Shown piece by piece: positions 10,755-19,699 of a stretch of DNA of 64,000 nt. Positions within the stretch are counted from its first letter, which is position 1; every line of letters starts with the position of its first letter. The stretch spans positions 1 to 64,000 of the forward strand of contig JAWKRR010000011.1 in the NCBI GenBank assembly GCA_041389525.1, in the 5' to 3' direction. Made by a program: the position numbers and the translations under genes. The notes below the pieces were generated by a model. That model worked only from the letters and a program-made list of their open reading frames with translations. It ran no database searches and had not been told where the DNA came from. The DNA comes from JACKFB01 sp041389525 (GTDB taxonomy: Bacteria > Myxococcota_A > UBA9042 > PHBI01 > JACKFB01).

Positions 10755-11480
10755 TCAGCGGGTTGAAGCCGCGGAGGGCGCGCGGAAGAGGCCGCCGATG
10801 ACGAAGTCCAGCAGGCTCTCGGCCAGGGCCTCGTGGCTGTGAGCGTCCAGACCTTCGTAGGTGTGGGGACCCACGGCCGCCTTGGCGGCGCCGAGCAGGT
10901 AGACCGAGACCGCCTGAAGATCCATGGGGCGGACGAGGCCGATGCGCACGCCGGCGTCCAGCGAGCGGCGAATCAGCGCGAGCACACCCTCGTGGAAGGC
11001 CTGGATGCGGTCTTCAAGCTCGGGCTCGAAGGCCGTCGCCTGGAAGAGCACGCGGGTGAGGTCGCTGTTCTCCGCGGTCAGGCGCAGCACGCGGACGAGG
11101 TTGGCGTGGAGCTGGGCGCGGGGCGAGACGGTCGAGTGGACGTCGACGGGCTCGAGGACGGCGGTGAGGCGGCCCAGGAAGCCTTTGAGCACCTCGTCGA
11201 AGATGTCCTTCTTGCCGCCCTCGAAGTGCGCGTACAGCGTGCCGCGCGAGATGCCGGCTTCGGCGGTCAGGTCGTCGATGGTGACGCCGTGGTAGCCGCG
11301 GGTGGCGAAGAGGCGGCGGCCGGCTTCCAGGATCTGGACGCGGCGTTCTTCTTTGAGGGCGCGGGCGCGGAGGACGCGGCCGTCGGTGACCTCGGGCGAG
11401 TCGTCGCTCGTGAGGTCGGACGCGGGGTCGGCCGAGGGGCTGCTGTCAGTCGGGGGCGGCAATTGCACGGCGCGTACCAT
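10755..11480 (-). CDS. TetR/AcrR family transcriptional regulator
   Basis: A 241-aa cytoplasmic regulator. After a disordered 40-residue N-terminal extension rich in Ser, Pro and Asp comes the TetR DNA-binding domain (about 45-95): RRVQILEAGRRLFATRGY, then the helix-turn-helix VTIDDLTAEAGISRGTLYAHF. The C-terminal ligand domain is all-helical and has no recognisable specificity signature. The gene is 175 bases upstream of, and in the same direction as, the activase/dehydratase pair, with a 15-bp palindrome in between. It therefore probably represses that pair and senses an acyl-CoA or related ligand (inference). Start ATG at 11480. Confidence 0.9.
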   Translation of the reverse strand: MVRAVQLPPPTDSSPSADPASDLTSDDSPEVTDGRVLRARALKEERRVQILEAGRRLFATRGYHGVTIDDLTAEAGISRGTLYAHFEGGKKDIFDEVLKGFLGRLTAVLEPVDVHSTVSPRAQLHANLVRVLRLTAENSDLTRVLFQATAFEPELEDRIQAFHEGVLALIRRSLDAGVRIGLVRPMDLQAVSVYLLGAAKAAVGPHTYEGLDAHSHEALAESLLDFVIGGLFRAPSAASTR

Positions 11481-11521
11481 CGCACAGGCGCGGGCGCGAC
11501 GGCTACAAACTCACGCGCGGG

Positions 11522-11893
11522 TCACTTGCCGAAGGGGCAGGCCTCGTCGAAGGCGGCGAGCTCGGCGGCGCAGGCCGACGGGTCGACGGGGACCGCGACG
11601 AACTCCGAGGTGGCGAGGCACTGCCAGGCGGTCTGAGCCTCGCAATCGGCGACGGCGATGCGCGACGTGCGGCAGTCGGCGCGGAGATTCGCCAGGGCCG
11701 CGCAGCCGAAGTCGCAGAGCGCGAGGTCGGTGGTCGCGCAGCCGTCGTGACGGGCGCTGCAGCCGGCCTTGCACGCGCTGACCAGGGTCTGGGGCGTCGA
11801 GCCGCCCTCGCCGCCCGCATCGCAGGCCGCGGCCACACCGCAGAGCAAGGCCACGGCGAACCAGCGCGCGAGGATCTGCGCGTAGGGCGGCAT
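11522..11893 (-). CDS. Small Cys-rich lipoprotein
   Basis: A 123-aa protein with a lipoprotein signal peptide (hydrophobic stretch AVALLCGVAAAC; lipobox Cys at 24 followed by Asp). The mature part of about 100 residues has around ten cysteines in roughly paired spacing (CKAGCSARHDGC, CDFGC), implying a small disulfide-stabilised domain in the periplasm or on the surface. Its ATG has GGAGG 6 bases upstream. It lies 41 bases from the TetR gene and 76 bases from the next lipoprotein gene upstream, all on the minus strand. No function is recognised. Confidence 0.82.
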   Translation of the reverse strand: MPPYAQILARWFAVALLCGVAAACDAGGEGGSTPQTLVSACKAGCSARHDGCATTDLALCDFGCAALANLRADCRTSRIAVADCEAQTAWQCLATSEFVAVPVDPSACAAELAAFDEACPFGK

Positions 11894-11969
11894 GGTGACC
11901 TCCGCTCCGAGTGTGTGACGGTTTAGCTTGTTCGGGCCCGCTCAGGGTGGCACGGCTGGCCGGAAATCG

Positions 11970-13181
11970 CTACCGGACCCGCGACGAGAGCATCTCCTCG
12001 CTCGCGATGAGGAAGCCGGACTCGCCGTGCACAACCACCAGCTGTTTCGCGCCCTTGTCGGCGAACTTGCCCGTCGCGAAGCCCTGGGTGAAGAGCAGCA
12101 GCGCCCGGTCGGGGCCGGTCCAGATCTGCACGTCGTCCGCCGTCACCTTCATGGGCTTTGCGAACATGCGCTGGCGGTCGGCCAGCCAACCCTCGCGATC
12201 GAAGGTGGTGTCCTTCTCGTCCACGCGGCGCACGCCGTGGAAGGTCGGCGCGAAGAGGGCCGAGTAGGCAGCAAAATCCTGGCTGTTTTGGGCCGCGAGC
12301 CAGCGCTTCAGCACCTCGCGCGCGGCGTCCTCGCTCACCGCGACCGAGTCGCCCGCGCGCGAGATCCCGACGAGCTCGACGAGGCCGTCCTCGACCATGC
12401 CCCCGCCAAACCAAGTCTCGAAGGTGACCAGTCCGTGCTCGGGCGTAAAGCAGCCGATCTCGCCGCCATCGTCGCCCTGGTGCTCCTCCGGGTCGATCTC
12501 GGGCGGCTTCTGGCATCGCGCGCTCACCTCGCGGCCCAGCGCGCGCACGGTGCGCGCCTCGAAGAGGGGCGTGGTCGGGGCCGGCGCGAAGAGGGTCGAC
12601 TCGCCCGACGGGATGCCGCAGTTGGTGACGAACCAGACGCCGCCGTCGCGACGCAGGTAGCAGCCGTCCGAGCGCCAGACCGGCCACGCGGTGACGGCGG
12701 ATTGAGCGCTCACCACGGCCTCAGCGCCCTCGCAGGCGACGCGGAAGGCGCCGTCGAAGGGCGCGTCGGGGGCGGCGGTGACGCGGCAGATGCCGATGCC
12801 GGCGGCCGACGCGGACTCGGGCTTCAGGCGGTCCTCCATCCAGGAGCGGCGCACGACGACGCGGTAGACCAGGGCGGTGCCGGGCTGCAGGACGTCGCCG
12901 GGCGGCGCGGCGGGCGCGGCTGCGGGGGCGGGTGCAGCAGGGTCGGCGGCCTCACCCGCGCCGGCGGCGGGCGCGGCGGGCGCGCCGGCGGCGGGCGCGG
13001 CGGGGGCGGCCTCGGTCGGGGCGGCCTCGGTCGGGGCGGGCGCGGCGGGAGCTGGCTTTTCAGCGACCACCGGCGGGGCGGCGGGCGCGGGAGCGGGCGC
13101 TGCGGGGGCGGGCTCCGACCTGCATCCGCACAGCAGCGCTAGACCGACAAGAACCGAGAGAGTCGCGCGTCGTGTAGCCAA
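11970..13181 (-). CDS. Lipoprotein with Pro/Ala-rich tether and C-terminal NTF2-like domain
   Basis: A 403-aa protein. The signal peptide ends in the lipobox LLCGC (Cys20). Residues about 22-95 are an almost pure Ala/Pro tether with occasional Glu, likely an extended spacer. The centre has paired cysteines and no family I recognise. The last 130 residues (EVLKRWLAAQNSQDFAAYSALFAPTFHG onward, split here by position about 290-320) resemble the NTF2/SnoaL-like fold that often binds small ligands or polymers in secreted proteins. The start is a TTG at 13181 with AAGGGGG upstream; no nearby ATG or GTG would preserve the signal peptide. Function unknown; envelope location is confident. Confidence 0.8.
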   Translation of the reverse strand: MATRRATLSVLVGLALLCGCRSEPAPAAPAPAPAAPPVVAEKPAPAAPAPTEAAPTEAAPAAPAAGAPAAPAAGAGEAADPAAPAPAAAPAAPPGDVLQPGTALVYRVVVRRSWMEDRLKPESASAAGIGICRVTAAPDAPFDGAFRVACEGAEAVVSAQSAVTAWPVWRSDGCYLRRDGGVWFVTNCGIPSGESTLFAPAPTTPLFEARTVRALGREVSARCQKPPEIDPEEHQGDDGGEIGCFTPEHGLVTFETWFGGGMVEDGLVELVGISRAGDSVAVSEDAAREVLKRWLAAQNSQDFAAYSALFAPTFHGVRRVDEKDTTFDREGWLADRQRMFAKPMKVTADDVQIWTGPDRALLLFTQGFATGKFADKGAKQLVVVHGESGFLIASEEMLSSRVR

Positions 13182-13271
13182 GATGTGCCCCCTTTTGCAG
13201 GGGTATAGAAGCCGGCCCAGCGGGCGTCAACCAGGCGCGAGCCCGTCGACGAACTTGGTTGCTTCGGATTT

Positions 13272-13281
13272 TACCCGGGTA
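13272..13281. promoter_or_regulatory. TACCCGGGTA palindrome upstream of DUF2239 gene
   Basis: A perfect 10-bp palindrome sits 43 bases before the DUF2239 start, inside an AT-rich patch (TTTTACCCGGGTATATTTATC) that stands out in this GC-rich sequence. It is probably an operator overlapping the promoter. The regulator is unknown. Confidence 0.5.
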
Positions 13282-13324
13282 TATTTATCCCGCTCGATTC
13301 CCCCGTCGCGGCAGCGAGGCGCCC

Positions 13325-13942
13325 ATGACCCGACAGCAGCATGATTTCGTAGCGTTCGCGGGCACCACGCTGGTCGCGCGGGGGGCGCTCCCCGAGGTCG
13401 CCATCGCCGCCAAGCGAGCGCACGAGGCCTGCGCGTCCGAGCGGGTGGTCGTCTATGACGGCGCGAGCGGGGCGGTCCACGACGTCGACCTCTTCGGGAG
13501 TGAGGCGGAGGTCATCGAGCGGCTGGCGCGCATCGCGGCGGCGGCGGAGCGGGCGGCGGCACGGGCGGCCGAGCGCGCGGCCGAGCCGGCGAAGCGGCGC
13601 GGGCCGGGCCGGCCGGCGCTGGGCGTGGTGTCGCGGGAGGTGACGCTCTTGCCGCGGCACTGGGAGTGGCTGGGCGGGCAGCGCGGCGGGGCCTCGGCCG
13701 CGCTGCGGCGGCTGGTGGACGCGGCGCGGAAGGCCAGCGCACCGGACGACGAGGCGCGGCGCGCGGTCGAGGCGGCCTACCGCTTCATGGTGGACATCGC
13801 CGGTGACGCGCCGGGCTTCGAGGAGGCGTCCCGCGCGCTCTTCGCTCGCGATCTGCCAGCTTTTACCGAGCGAATCGCCGAGTGGCCGGCCGACGTTCGC
13901 GAGCAGTTGGGCCGGCTGCTCGCGCCGCTGCCGCGCGCCTGA
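13325..13942 (+). CDS. DUF2239 family protein
   Basis: A 205-aa cytoplasmic protein matching the DUF2239 pattern. An N-terminal domain (FVAFAGTTLVARGALPEV, then VVVYDGASGAVHDVDLFG) is followed by an Ala/Glu-rich helical linker. The signature block is GRPALGVVSREVTLLPRHWEWL near residues 92-115 (longest run split: GRPALGVVSREV / TLLPRHWEWL), with an all-helical C-terminus after it. The GGASAALRRLVD segment is typical. Biochemical role unknown. The ATG at 13325 is preferred because similarity begins at FVAFAG. The upstream palindrome suggests it is regulated as a single gene. It is followed 158 bases later by a GT-C gene on the same strand. Confidence 0.85.
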   Translation: MTRQQHDFVAFAGTTLVARGALPEVAIAAKRAHEACASERVVVYDGASGAVHDVDLFGSEAEVIERLARIAAAAERAAARAAERAAEPAKRRGPGRPALGVVSREVTLLPRHWEWLGGQRGGASAALRRLVDAARKASAPDDEARRAVEAAYRFMVDIAGDAPGFEEASRALFARDLPAFTERIAEWPADVREQLGRLLAPLPRA

Positions 13943-14100
13943 TTCGGGGCCGCCGCGCGCCGCTTCCGCAGCCCCGGAGCCCCGATTGCCGCGCCCTGCC
14001 CGCTCGCCTACGATGCGGCTGGGTCGCTGCCATCGCCGCGCGCACAGCGTCGCGAGCGCCGGCGCGCCCCAGCCCTCGACCCTCGGGACCCACGCACACC

Positions 14101-15636
14101 TTGGACTCGACCTCCCCACTCGCGCGCAGCCTGCGAGCCCCGCTGCTGGCCCTGGCCATCGCCGCGCTGCTGGCCAACCTGCTGGCCTTCGCGCTGCAAA
14201 ACCCCATCGACGACGCGTTCATCTTCTTTCGGTACGCGCGCAATCTCGTCGATGGCCACGGGCTGGTCTTCAACCCCGGTGAGGCCGTCGAGGGCTACAC
14301 CAGCCTCTTGTGGACGCTCATCATCGCGCTGGGGATGCTGGCCGGTCTGGACCCCACCGCCCTCGCCCAAGGCCTCGGCGCCCTGTGCGCGCTGGGGCTG
14401 GCCGCCGTGGCCTGGCGCTTCGCCGCGCGGCTGGGCGCCGGGTTTTGGGGCCGCCTCCTCGCCCTGGCCGCCCTCGCCTGCCTGCCGTCGCTGGGCGCCA
14501 CGGCCGCCAACGGCCTCGAGAGCGCGGCCTTCGCGCTGAGCGTCGGCGTCCTGCTCCTGCTCGCCTCCCGCGACGCTCCCCCGGTCACCTCGCTGGTGCT
14601 GGTCGGCCTCTGCGCGGTGCTCACCCGCCCCGAAGGCGTCCTGGTCGCCCTGGGCGCGCTGGTCTGGGCCGCCATCGTGCAGCGGCGCGCCGGCCGCCCC
14701 ATCACCCCAGCCCTCGCAGGCGCCGCCACCGTCGCCGCGGCCTTCGCCGCCTACCTCCTCTGGCGCCACGCCACCTACGGCGAGTGGCTCCCCAACACCT
14801 ACTACGCCAAGTCCGACCTGCTCTCCTGGCGCCTCAGCTCCGGCCTCAGCTACCTCGCCCGCGCCGCCACCGAGACCTGGCTCGCGCCGGCCCTGCTCTG
14901 CGGCGTCTGGCTCGCCACCTCCCGCAAAGACGCCCCCGACTCGCCCGCCATGCCCCGCCTCCTCGCCCTCGCCTTCGCCGCCTCCTGGCTCGCCCTCATC
15001 GTCTGGGAAGGCGGCGACTACTTCCCCGGCCAGCGCTTCCTGCTCCCGCTCTTCCCCCTCGCCGCCGCCTGGCTCGGCACCGCCCTCGAGCGCCTGCTCC
15101 GCGCCCGCCGCCCCGCCCTCGTCGCCGCCGCCCTCGCCGCGTCGGCCGTCCCCCTGGCCATCGGCTGGCCCGCCATCCACGCCGAGGTCCGCGTCCACTC
15201 CGACCTCGTCGAGATCTGGCGCCTCATCGGCCAGGGCCTCCACAAACACCTGCCCCCCGAACGCTCCATCGCGCTCTCCGCCGTCGGCGTCATCCCCTAC
15301 GAGTCCGGCCTCCCCACCCTGGACCTCCTGGGCCTCACCAACGCCCACATCGCCCGCCGCCCCCCCGACACCGCCATCCCCATCCCGGCCCACCGAAAGC
15401 ACGACGACGCCTACGCGCTCCAGTCCGCGCCTGACTATTTCGTGCCCTCCAACGGCCTGCTCGCCCGCGAACCCTGGACCGCGCGCCCCCCCAACCGCGA
15501 GCTGCCCTACGAGACCGGCATCTACGCCGATCCCGCCTTCGATTCGCGCTACACCTTGCGTAATATCCCCATGGACCGCGGCCTCTACCTCGCCGTCTAC
15601 GCCCGCCGCGGGCTCCCCGAAGCCGAGGCGTGGTAA
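14101..15636 (+). CDS. GT-C family membrane glycosyltransferase (arabinofuranosyltransferase AftB-like)
   Basis: About 511 aa and polytopic. After the first membrane helix the periplasmic loop has the catalytic-type acidic pair DDAFIFFRYARNLVDGHG, followed by GLVFNPGEAVEGYTSLLW. This pattern is shared with mycobacterial AftB and many bacterial homologues that use decaprenyl-type lipid-linked sugars. Around ten helices follow, then a soluble C-terminal domain of about 150 residues. Transfer of a sugar to an envelope glycan is expected; donor and acceptor are unknown. No ATG or GTG lies near the first helix, so the TTG at 14101 is the best start available and is uncertain. The 3' end is 46 bases from the DUF2804 gene. 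Confidence 0.78.
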   Translation: MDSTSPLARSLRAPLLALAIAALLANLLAFALQNPIDDAFIFFRYARNLVDGHGLVFNPGEAVEGYTSLLWTLIIALGMLAGLDPTALAQGLGALCALGLAAVAWRFAARLGAGFWGRLLALAALACLPSLGATAANGLESAAFALSVGVLLLLASRDAPPVTSLVLVGLCAVLTRPEGVLVALGALVWAAIVQRRAGRPITPALAGAATVAAAFAAYLLWRHATYGEWLPNTYYAKSDLLSWRLSSGLSYLARAATETWLAPALLCGVWLATSRKDAPDSPAMPRLLALAFAASWLALIVWEGGDYFPGQRFLLPLFPLAAAWLGTALERLLRARRPALVAAALAASAVPLAIGWPAIHAEVRVHSDLVEIWRLIGQGLHKHLPPERSIALSAVGVIPYESGLPTLDLLGLTNAHIARRPPDTAIPIPAHRKHDDAYALQSAPDYFVPSNGLLAREPWTARPPNRELPYETGIYADPAFDSRYTLRNIPMDRGLYLAVYARRGLPEAEAW

Positions 15637-15682
15637 GCCAGCCCGCCCGACACGCGCCCTTCACGCCCGCCGGAGGCACACG

Positions 15683-16744
15683 ATGAGCCAGCTCCAGTTC
15701 GACGCCGCCCCCCGCTGGCTTGTCGACGCCTCCGGGCTCATCGTCCCCGGCGTGTATCGAGAGCCAGTCGCGCGCGAGGACCTCGGCGCGTCCCGCTTCG
15801 GCTGGTTCGGCGGCACAGCACCCACCCCCGCGCGCGCCCTTCGCCTGAAGCAGTGGCAGCATTTTTGCGTGATATCGCCTGGCTATTTGCTGACCTTCGC
15901 GGTGGTCGACGCGGCCTACATGAAGACCGGCTGGGTGCGGCTGGTGGACCTGACGACCGGCCACGCCTTCGAGCGCGCCATCAAGGGCCCGCCCACCCTC
16001 AACGCCGGGGTCGCCGCGGACCTCTGGAACGGCAGGACCTGGCTGCGCGCGACCGGACTTAGCGTCGAGGTCCTCAACGACCTCGAGTCGGGTCGGCACG
16101 AGGTGCGCCTGCGCGTGGCGGCCTCCGGCGGAGAGCCCGAGATCGACGCCGCCTTCGTGTGCCGGCACGACCTCGAAGCCATCGACCCGCTGGTGGTGAA
16201 TCTGCCGCTGGGGCGCAATCGCGCGATGTACTCGCACAAGGTGCCGCTGCCTGTCGGCGGCCGGCTGCGGGTCGGCACGCGCGAGGTCGAGCTCAAGCCG
16301 ACCGACACCATCGCGGTCCTCGACATCCACAAGGCGCACTACCCGCGCCACACGTGGTGGAAGTGGGCGACCTTCGCCGGGTTCGACGCGAGCGGGCGCA
16401 TCATCGGCCTCAACCTGACCGAGAACGTCGCGCGGCAGCCGGAGCGCTGGACCGAGAACGCCGCGTGGATCGACGGCCGCTGCCACCGTCTGTCGCGGGT
16501 GACCTACGAGTTCGACCGGCGCGCCATCCGCGACCCGTGGCGCATCACGACGCGCGGGGGCGAGGTGAATCTGGAGTTTCGGCCGCAGGGTGGGCGACAG
16601 GAGCGGCTCGAGATCGGGCCGCTGCTGCGCTCAAACTTCGACCAGCTCCACGGGACCTTTCACGGCACCGTGGAGGCTGGGGGCGAGACGCTGGCGATCG
16701 ACGGCATGCGCGGCCTCTGCGAGGACCACGACGCGATCTGGTAG
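15683..16744 (+). CDS. DUF2804 family protein
   Basis: A 353-aa cytoplasmic protein without signal peptide or membrane helices. The general pattern of the DUF2804 family is visible: an N-terminal block with YREPVAREDLG and FGWFGG, LRLKQWQHFCVISPGY, a beta-rich middle, and the C-terminal HTWWKWATFAGFDASGR with GLNLTEN. The fold is probably a lipocalin-like two-domain beta structure related to carotenoid 1,2-hydratase/AttH-type proteins (inference). Function unknown. The ATG has a strong GGAGG 6 bases upstream. It converges on the 731-aa lipoprotein gene with only 10 bases between stop codons. Confidence 0.82.
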   Translation: MSQLQFDAAPRWLVDASGLIVPGVYREPVAREDLGASRFGWFGGTAPTPARALRLKQWQHFCVISPGYLLTFAVVDAAYMKTGWVRLVDLTTGHAFERAIKGPPTLNAGVAADLWNGRTWLRATGLSVEVLNDLESGRHEVRLRVAASGGEPEIDAAFVCRHDLEAIDPLVVNLPLGRNRAMYSHKVPLPVGGRLRVGTREVELKPTDTIAVLDIHKAHYPRHTWWKWATFAGFDASGRIIGLNLTENVARQPERWTENAAWIDGRCHRLSRVTYEFDRRAIRDPWRITTRGGEVNLEFRPQGGRQERLEIGPLLRSNFDQLHGTFHGTVEAGGETLAIDGMRGLCEDHDAIW

Positions 16745-16754
16745 CCGCGGACGC

Positions 16755-18950
16755 TCAGTTCGCGCAGGCGCCGCCCTCGTCCCAGGCGAGCACGAGGCCG
16801 TCGGCGTCGGGCAGCAGGCCGTAGTAGCGGGCCAGCCAGTAGGGCTCGAAGAGGTCGCTGCCGTTTGACTGGATGCTGCCGTCGCCGCCGTTGCTGAGGC
16901 CGTAAGGGTCGCCCTGCCACGTGAACCCGTACCACGCGCGCAGCTCGGGCGGCAGCGGGCCGGACGCCATCTTCTGGGTGCACTCGCCGTTGGCCGCGGG
17001 GCACTCGTTGGCGGCGCCGGTGCAGGGGTCGGTGATGTCGGTGCCAGGGACGGCCACGCCGAAAATCTCAGGTCCCGTCTCGCAGAACGACACGATCTCG
17101 TCGGGCGGGCACACCGGCTCGATGGTGTCCGGCAGCGCCGCGACCACGTCGGCGTAGGCGCGCGCGTAGGAGCGGCGCGGGTTGTCGAGCACGCCGCCGT
17201 TGCCGCCGAAGCGGGCCAGCAGCTCGGCACCGCGTGCGCCGGCCGCGGCGGCGTCTGGGCCCACGGAGGCCGGGACCGCGCCGCCGACCAGCAGGGCGAA
17301 CTTGATGTTGTCGAGGGCGGCGGCGTTCTTCACCCACGCCTCATCGTAGAGCACGTGCTGCATGTGGGTGCGCAGCTCGCCGTCGCCGAGGAGGTTGGTG
17401 AAGGCCCACAGCGGCGGGATCGAGATGTGGTCGGCGTACCACTTGCGGCACCACTTGGGCGGCACGAAGGCCGAGTAGGCGTCGGCGACGTCGAGGGTGC
17501 CGATGTCCTCGATGAGCACCTGCTCGAGGAAGTCGCGGTACATGGGCTTGCCGGTCATGTGCCACGCCACGGCGGCGAGGTGCATCATGTGGACCGCGTC
17601 GGCGCCGCGCGCGCTGGGGACGTAGAAGTGGTCGATGCCGGTCTTGCGGGCCTGCTTCTTGCCGTCGAGGTCGCCGGCGAGGCCGAGCAGGTCGAGGGTG
17701 AAGGTGTCGCTGGTGGCGTCGAAGACCCGCGAGGGCTGTAGCTGCGGCGCGTCGGGGCAGGTGCGGTCGAACTCGGCGGCGTTGAGCGCGTTGGGCTGCT
17801 CGAGCACGTAGAGGACGAGGCGATCCAGCGTCGAGAAGTCGAAATCACCAGGCGCGCCCTGGTTTCCCGGGCCCTCGCCGAAGTAGCCCTTGATGGCGTC
17901 GCGGGCCTCGACGTTCGACTGGATGTTGATGAGCTCGATGCGGCGGAGGCGGTGCAGGTAGCAGGTCAGGTGGTGGGCGATGCGGTCTTTGAGGGCCTGG
18001 TCGCGGAGGAGGCCCCAGGCGGCGGGGAGGCTGGTGGTCGAGCCGGAGTACTGGTCGATGGTCGGGGAGCCGGCCCACATGGCCCTGCCGGTCCAGGATT
18101 TGCCGGAGGCGTCGACGTAGCCCTTGGTGTACACGTCGGGTAGCCCGTCGACGCCGGCCGGGTCGGTCATCTCGTAGCGCCAGTGGGCCTCCTTCGGGTT
18201 GACGCCCTCGTCGGCGGAGACCAGCGGCAGGCTCGGGTCCAGGGGGGCGCCCGATGGCATCTCGTAGTAGTGAAAACGCGCGAGGAAGCCGGGGATGCCG
18301 GTGACGTCGAACATGCGGACGAGGTCGCGGACGCGGCGCTCCATGCGGTCGTAGTCCGCCTCGGTGCCGGTGACGGCGTAGCGCAGGACCAGCGCGTTGA
18401 GGGCGACGCCGGTCCAGATGGCGCTGTCGCCGAAGCCGTTGTGGCTGTGAAAGCGCGCCGGGTCGCCCCACTCCGCCTCGGTCGCGTCGCCGGCCACGCC
18501 GGACTTGAACTGGCGCTTCACCGCCATGCCGCCGGGCGCGTGGTAGAGGTCGTGCCAGCGCTCCCAGAGCAGCGCGCGGTGGGTCAGCGGGTCCGGGGTC
18601 ACGAAGGCGCCGGCGCTCGCGTCGAAGACCTTGCACTCGCGCTGGGTGCCGGCCTCGCACACGGACTCCTGGTACAGCGAGCACCCCTGCTTGCCGGTCC
18701 CGTCGAGCAGCGACGCCGCAGGCGCGGGCACGGGGTTTCGCGTGACGAGCAGGTCGACCGGACCGACCTCGGCGGTGTCGCTCGAGGCGTCGGTCGCCGC
18801 GTCCGGTGCGCCGTCGGGCGCGGCGTCCGAGCTGGCGTCCGCGGCAGCGTCCGCGTCGGCATCCGGCGCGCTGACCTTCGCGTCGTCGCATCCCATGGCC
18901 AAGCTCGCACCCAGCGCCAGCAGCGCCCACCAACCGTACCCGTTCCGCAT
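16755..18950 (-). CDS. Large lipoprotein of unknown function, predicted helical-toroid-like
   Basis: A 731-aa lipoprotein with lipobox LAMGC (Cys21, Asp at +2). An Asp/Ala-rich tether (about 25-65) ends at VGPVDLLVTRNP. The mature domain is aromatic-rich and mostly helical, with repeated W/H/Y-containing helices (HDLYHAPGG, HYYEMPSG, HLTCYLHRLRRIEL, HMMHLAAVAWHMTGK, WYADHISIPPLWAF). This resembles alpha/alpha-toroid enzymes such as glycan-active proteins, but no family is identified and no catalytic residues can be named. Disulfides are likely in the C-terminal third (CPPDEIVSFC, ANECPAANGEC). The ATG at 18950 has GGGAGGG upstream. It is divergent from the NorE-like gene across 178 bases. Confidence 0.8.
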   Translation of the reverse strand: MRNGYGWWALLALGASLAMGCDDAKVSAPDADADAAADASSDAAPDGAPDAATDASSDTAEVGPVDLLVTRNPVPAPAASLLDGTGKQGCSLYQESVCEAGTQRECKVFDASAGAFVTPDPLTHRALLWERWHDLYHAPGGMAVKRQFKSGVAGDATEAEWGDPARFHSHNGFGDSAIWTGVALNALVLRYAVTGTEADYDRMERRVRDLVRMFDVTGIPGFLARFHYYEMPSGAPLDPSLPLVSADEGVNPKEAHWRYEMTDPAGVDGLPDVYTKGYVDASGKSWTGRAMWAGSPTIDQYSGSTTSLPAAWGLLRDQALKDRIAHHLTCYLHRLRRIELINIQSNVEARDAIKGYFGEGPGNQGAPGDFDFSTLDRLVLYVLEQPNALNAAEFDRTCPDAPQLQPSRVFDATSDTFTLDLLGLAGDLDGKKQARKTGIDHFYVPSARGADAVHMMHLAAVAWHMTGKPMYRDFLEQVLIEDIGTLDVADAYSAFVPPKWCRKWYADHISIPPLWAFTNLLGDGELRTHMQHVLYDEAWVKNAAALDNIKFALLVGGAVPASVGPDAAAAGARGAELLARFGGNGGVLDNPRRSYARAYADVVAALPDTIEPVCPPDEIVSFCETGPEIFGVAVPGTDITDPCTGAANECPAANGECTQKMASGPLPPELRAWYGFTWQGDPYGLSNGGDGSIQSNGSDLFEPYWLARYYGLLPDADGLVLAWDEGGACAN

Positions 18951-19128
18951 CACACCCTCCCGTGCCGTCGTCGACGAGACTTGTCGCACGCTGGAGGCCC
19001 GCCAACAACCTCGAGTACGGCAGGGGCGCGCGAGCGGGCCGGCGTCCGGCGTCTGGGGCCGGTTTCCGATTGCCGGTGGCTATGCGGTCTGCTAACCCAC
19101 GGCCCGGAATGGCGTTGGAGGGTCATCG

Positions 19129-19695
19129 GTGAGCAAACCCGCATTCACGACACCGCCCGGTGGCATCCTGGTCTGGGGCTTCGTCCTCATGGAGCTGCTC
19201 GTGTTCGGGGCGGGCTTCGTCGTGTTCTTCGTGCTGCGCGCGGAGGACCCCGCGGTCTTCGCAGCCGGCAAGGCCGAGCTCGGCCGCGGGCTGGCCATCG
19301 TCAATACGGTGGTGTTGCTGACAAGCGGCTACTTCGTGCTGCTAGCGAACCAGCGCTTCGACGCCGCCGAGCCGCGCCGCGCCTCCAACTGGCTCTTCAG
19401 CGCGGCCGGCCTCGGCGCGCTCTTCATCGCCCTCAAATCCGTCGAGTACTCCGACAAGCTCGACCGCGGCCTGACCACGGCGACCAACCAGTTCTTCGAG
19501 ATGTACTGGCTGCTCACGGGCTTTCACGTCGCCCATGTCCTCGTCGGGATCCCGATTCTCCTGTACTTCGCGTGGCGAATTCGCTCGGGACCGACCTCAT
19601 TCGAAGCCGACCTGAACCTGCAGACCGGCAGTGCCTTTTGGCACATGTGCGACCTCATCTGGGTGCTGTTGCTGCCCACCGTCTACCTGGTCTGA
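19129..19695 (+). CDS. Heme-copper oxidase subunit III family protein (NorE-like)
   Basis: A 188-aa inner-membrane protein with five hydrophobic helices, the short COX3-type topology seen in NorE. Typical segments are FVLMELLVFGAGFVVFFVLR, an Asn/Thr-rich helix start (IVNTVVLLTSGYF), the FEMYWLLTGFHVAHVLVG helix with conserved His and Glu, and the C-terminal FWHMCDLIWVLLLPTVYLV. The GTG start at 19129 follows GGAGGG by about 7 bases. The gene is followed after 4 bases by a NorF-like gene, so the two form one operon. No catalytic subunit I or cytochrome c subunit gene is in the window, so the partner complex must be encoded elsewhere. Confidence 0.87.
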   Translation: MSKPAFTTPPGGILVWGFVLMELLVFGAGFVVFFVLRAEDPAVFAAGKAELGRGLAIVNTVVLLTSGYFVLLANQRFDAAEPRRASNWLFSAAGLGALFIALKSVEYSDKLDRGLTTATNQFFEMYWLLTGFHVAHVLVGIPILLYFAWRIRSGPTSFEADLNLQTGSAFWHMCDLIWVLLLPTVYLV

Positions 19696-19699
19696 GCCG

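Noticed and set aside
13882..14100. Longer N-terminus for the AftB-like protein from an ATG at 13882
   Set aside because: It would overlap the DUF2239 gene by 60 bases and add 73 Arg/Ala/Pro residues before the first membrane helix, unlike family members.
18967..18976. TCGTCGACGA palindrome between the divergent lipoprotein and NorE-like genes
   Set aside because: Ten bp in GC-rich DNA with a common SalI-type core; no other regulatory signal around it.
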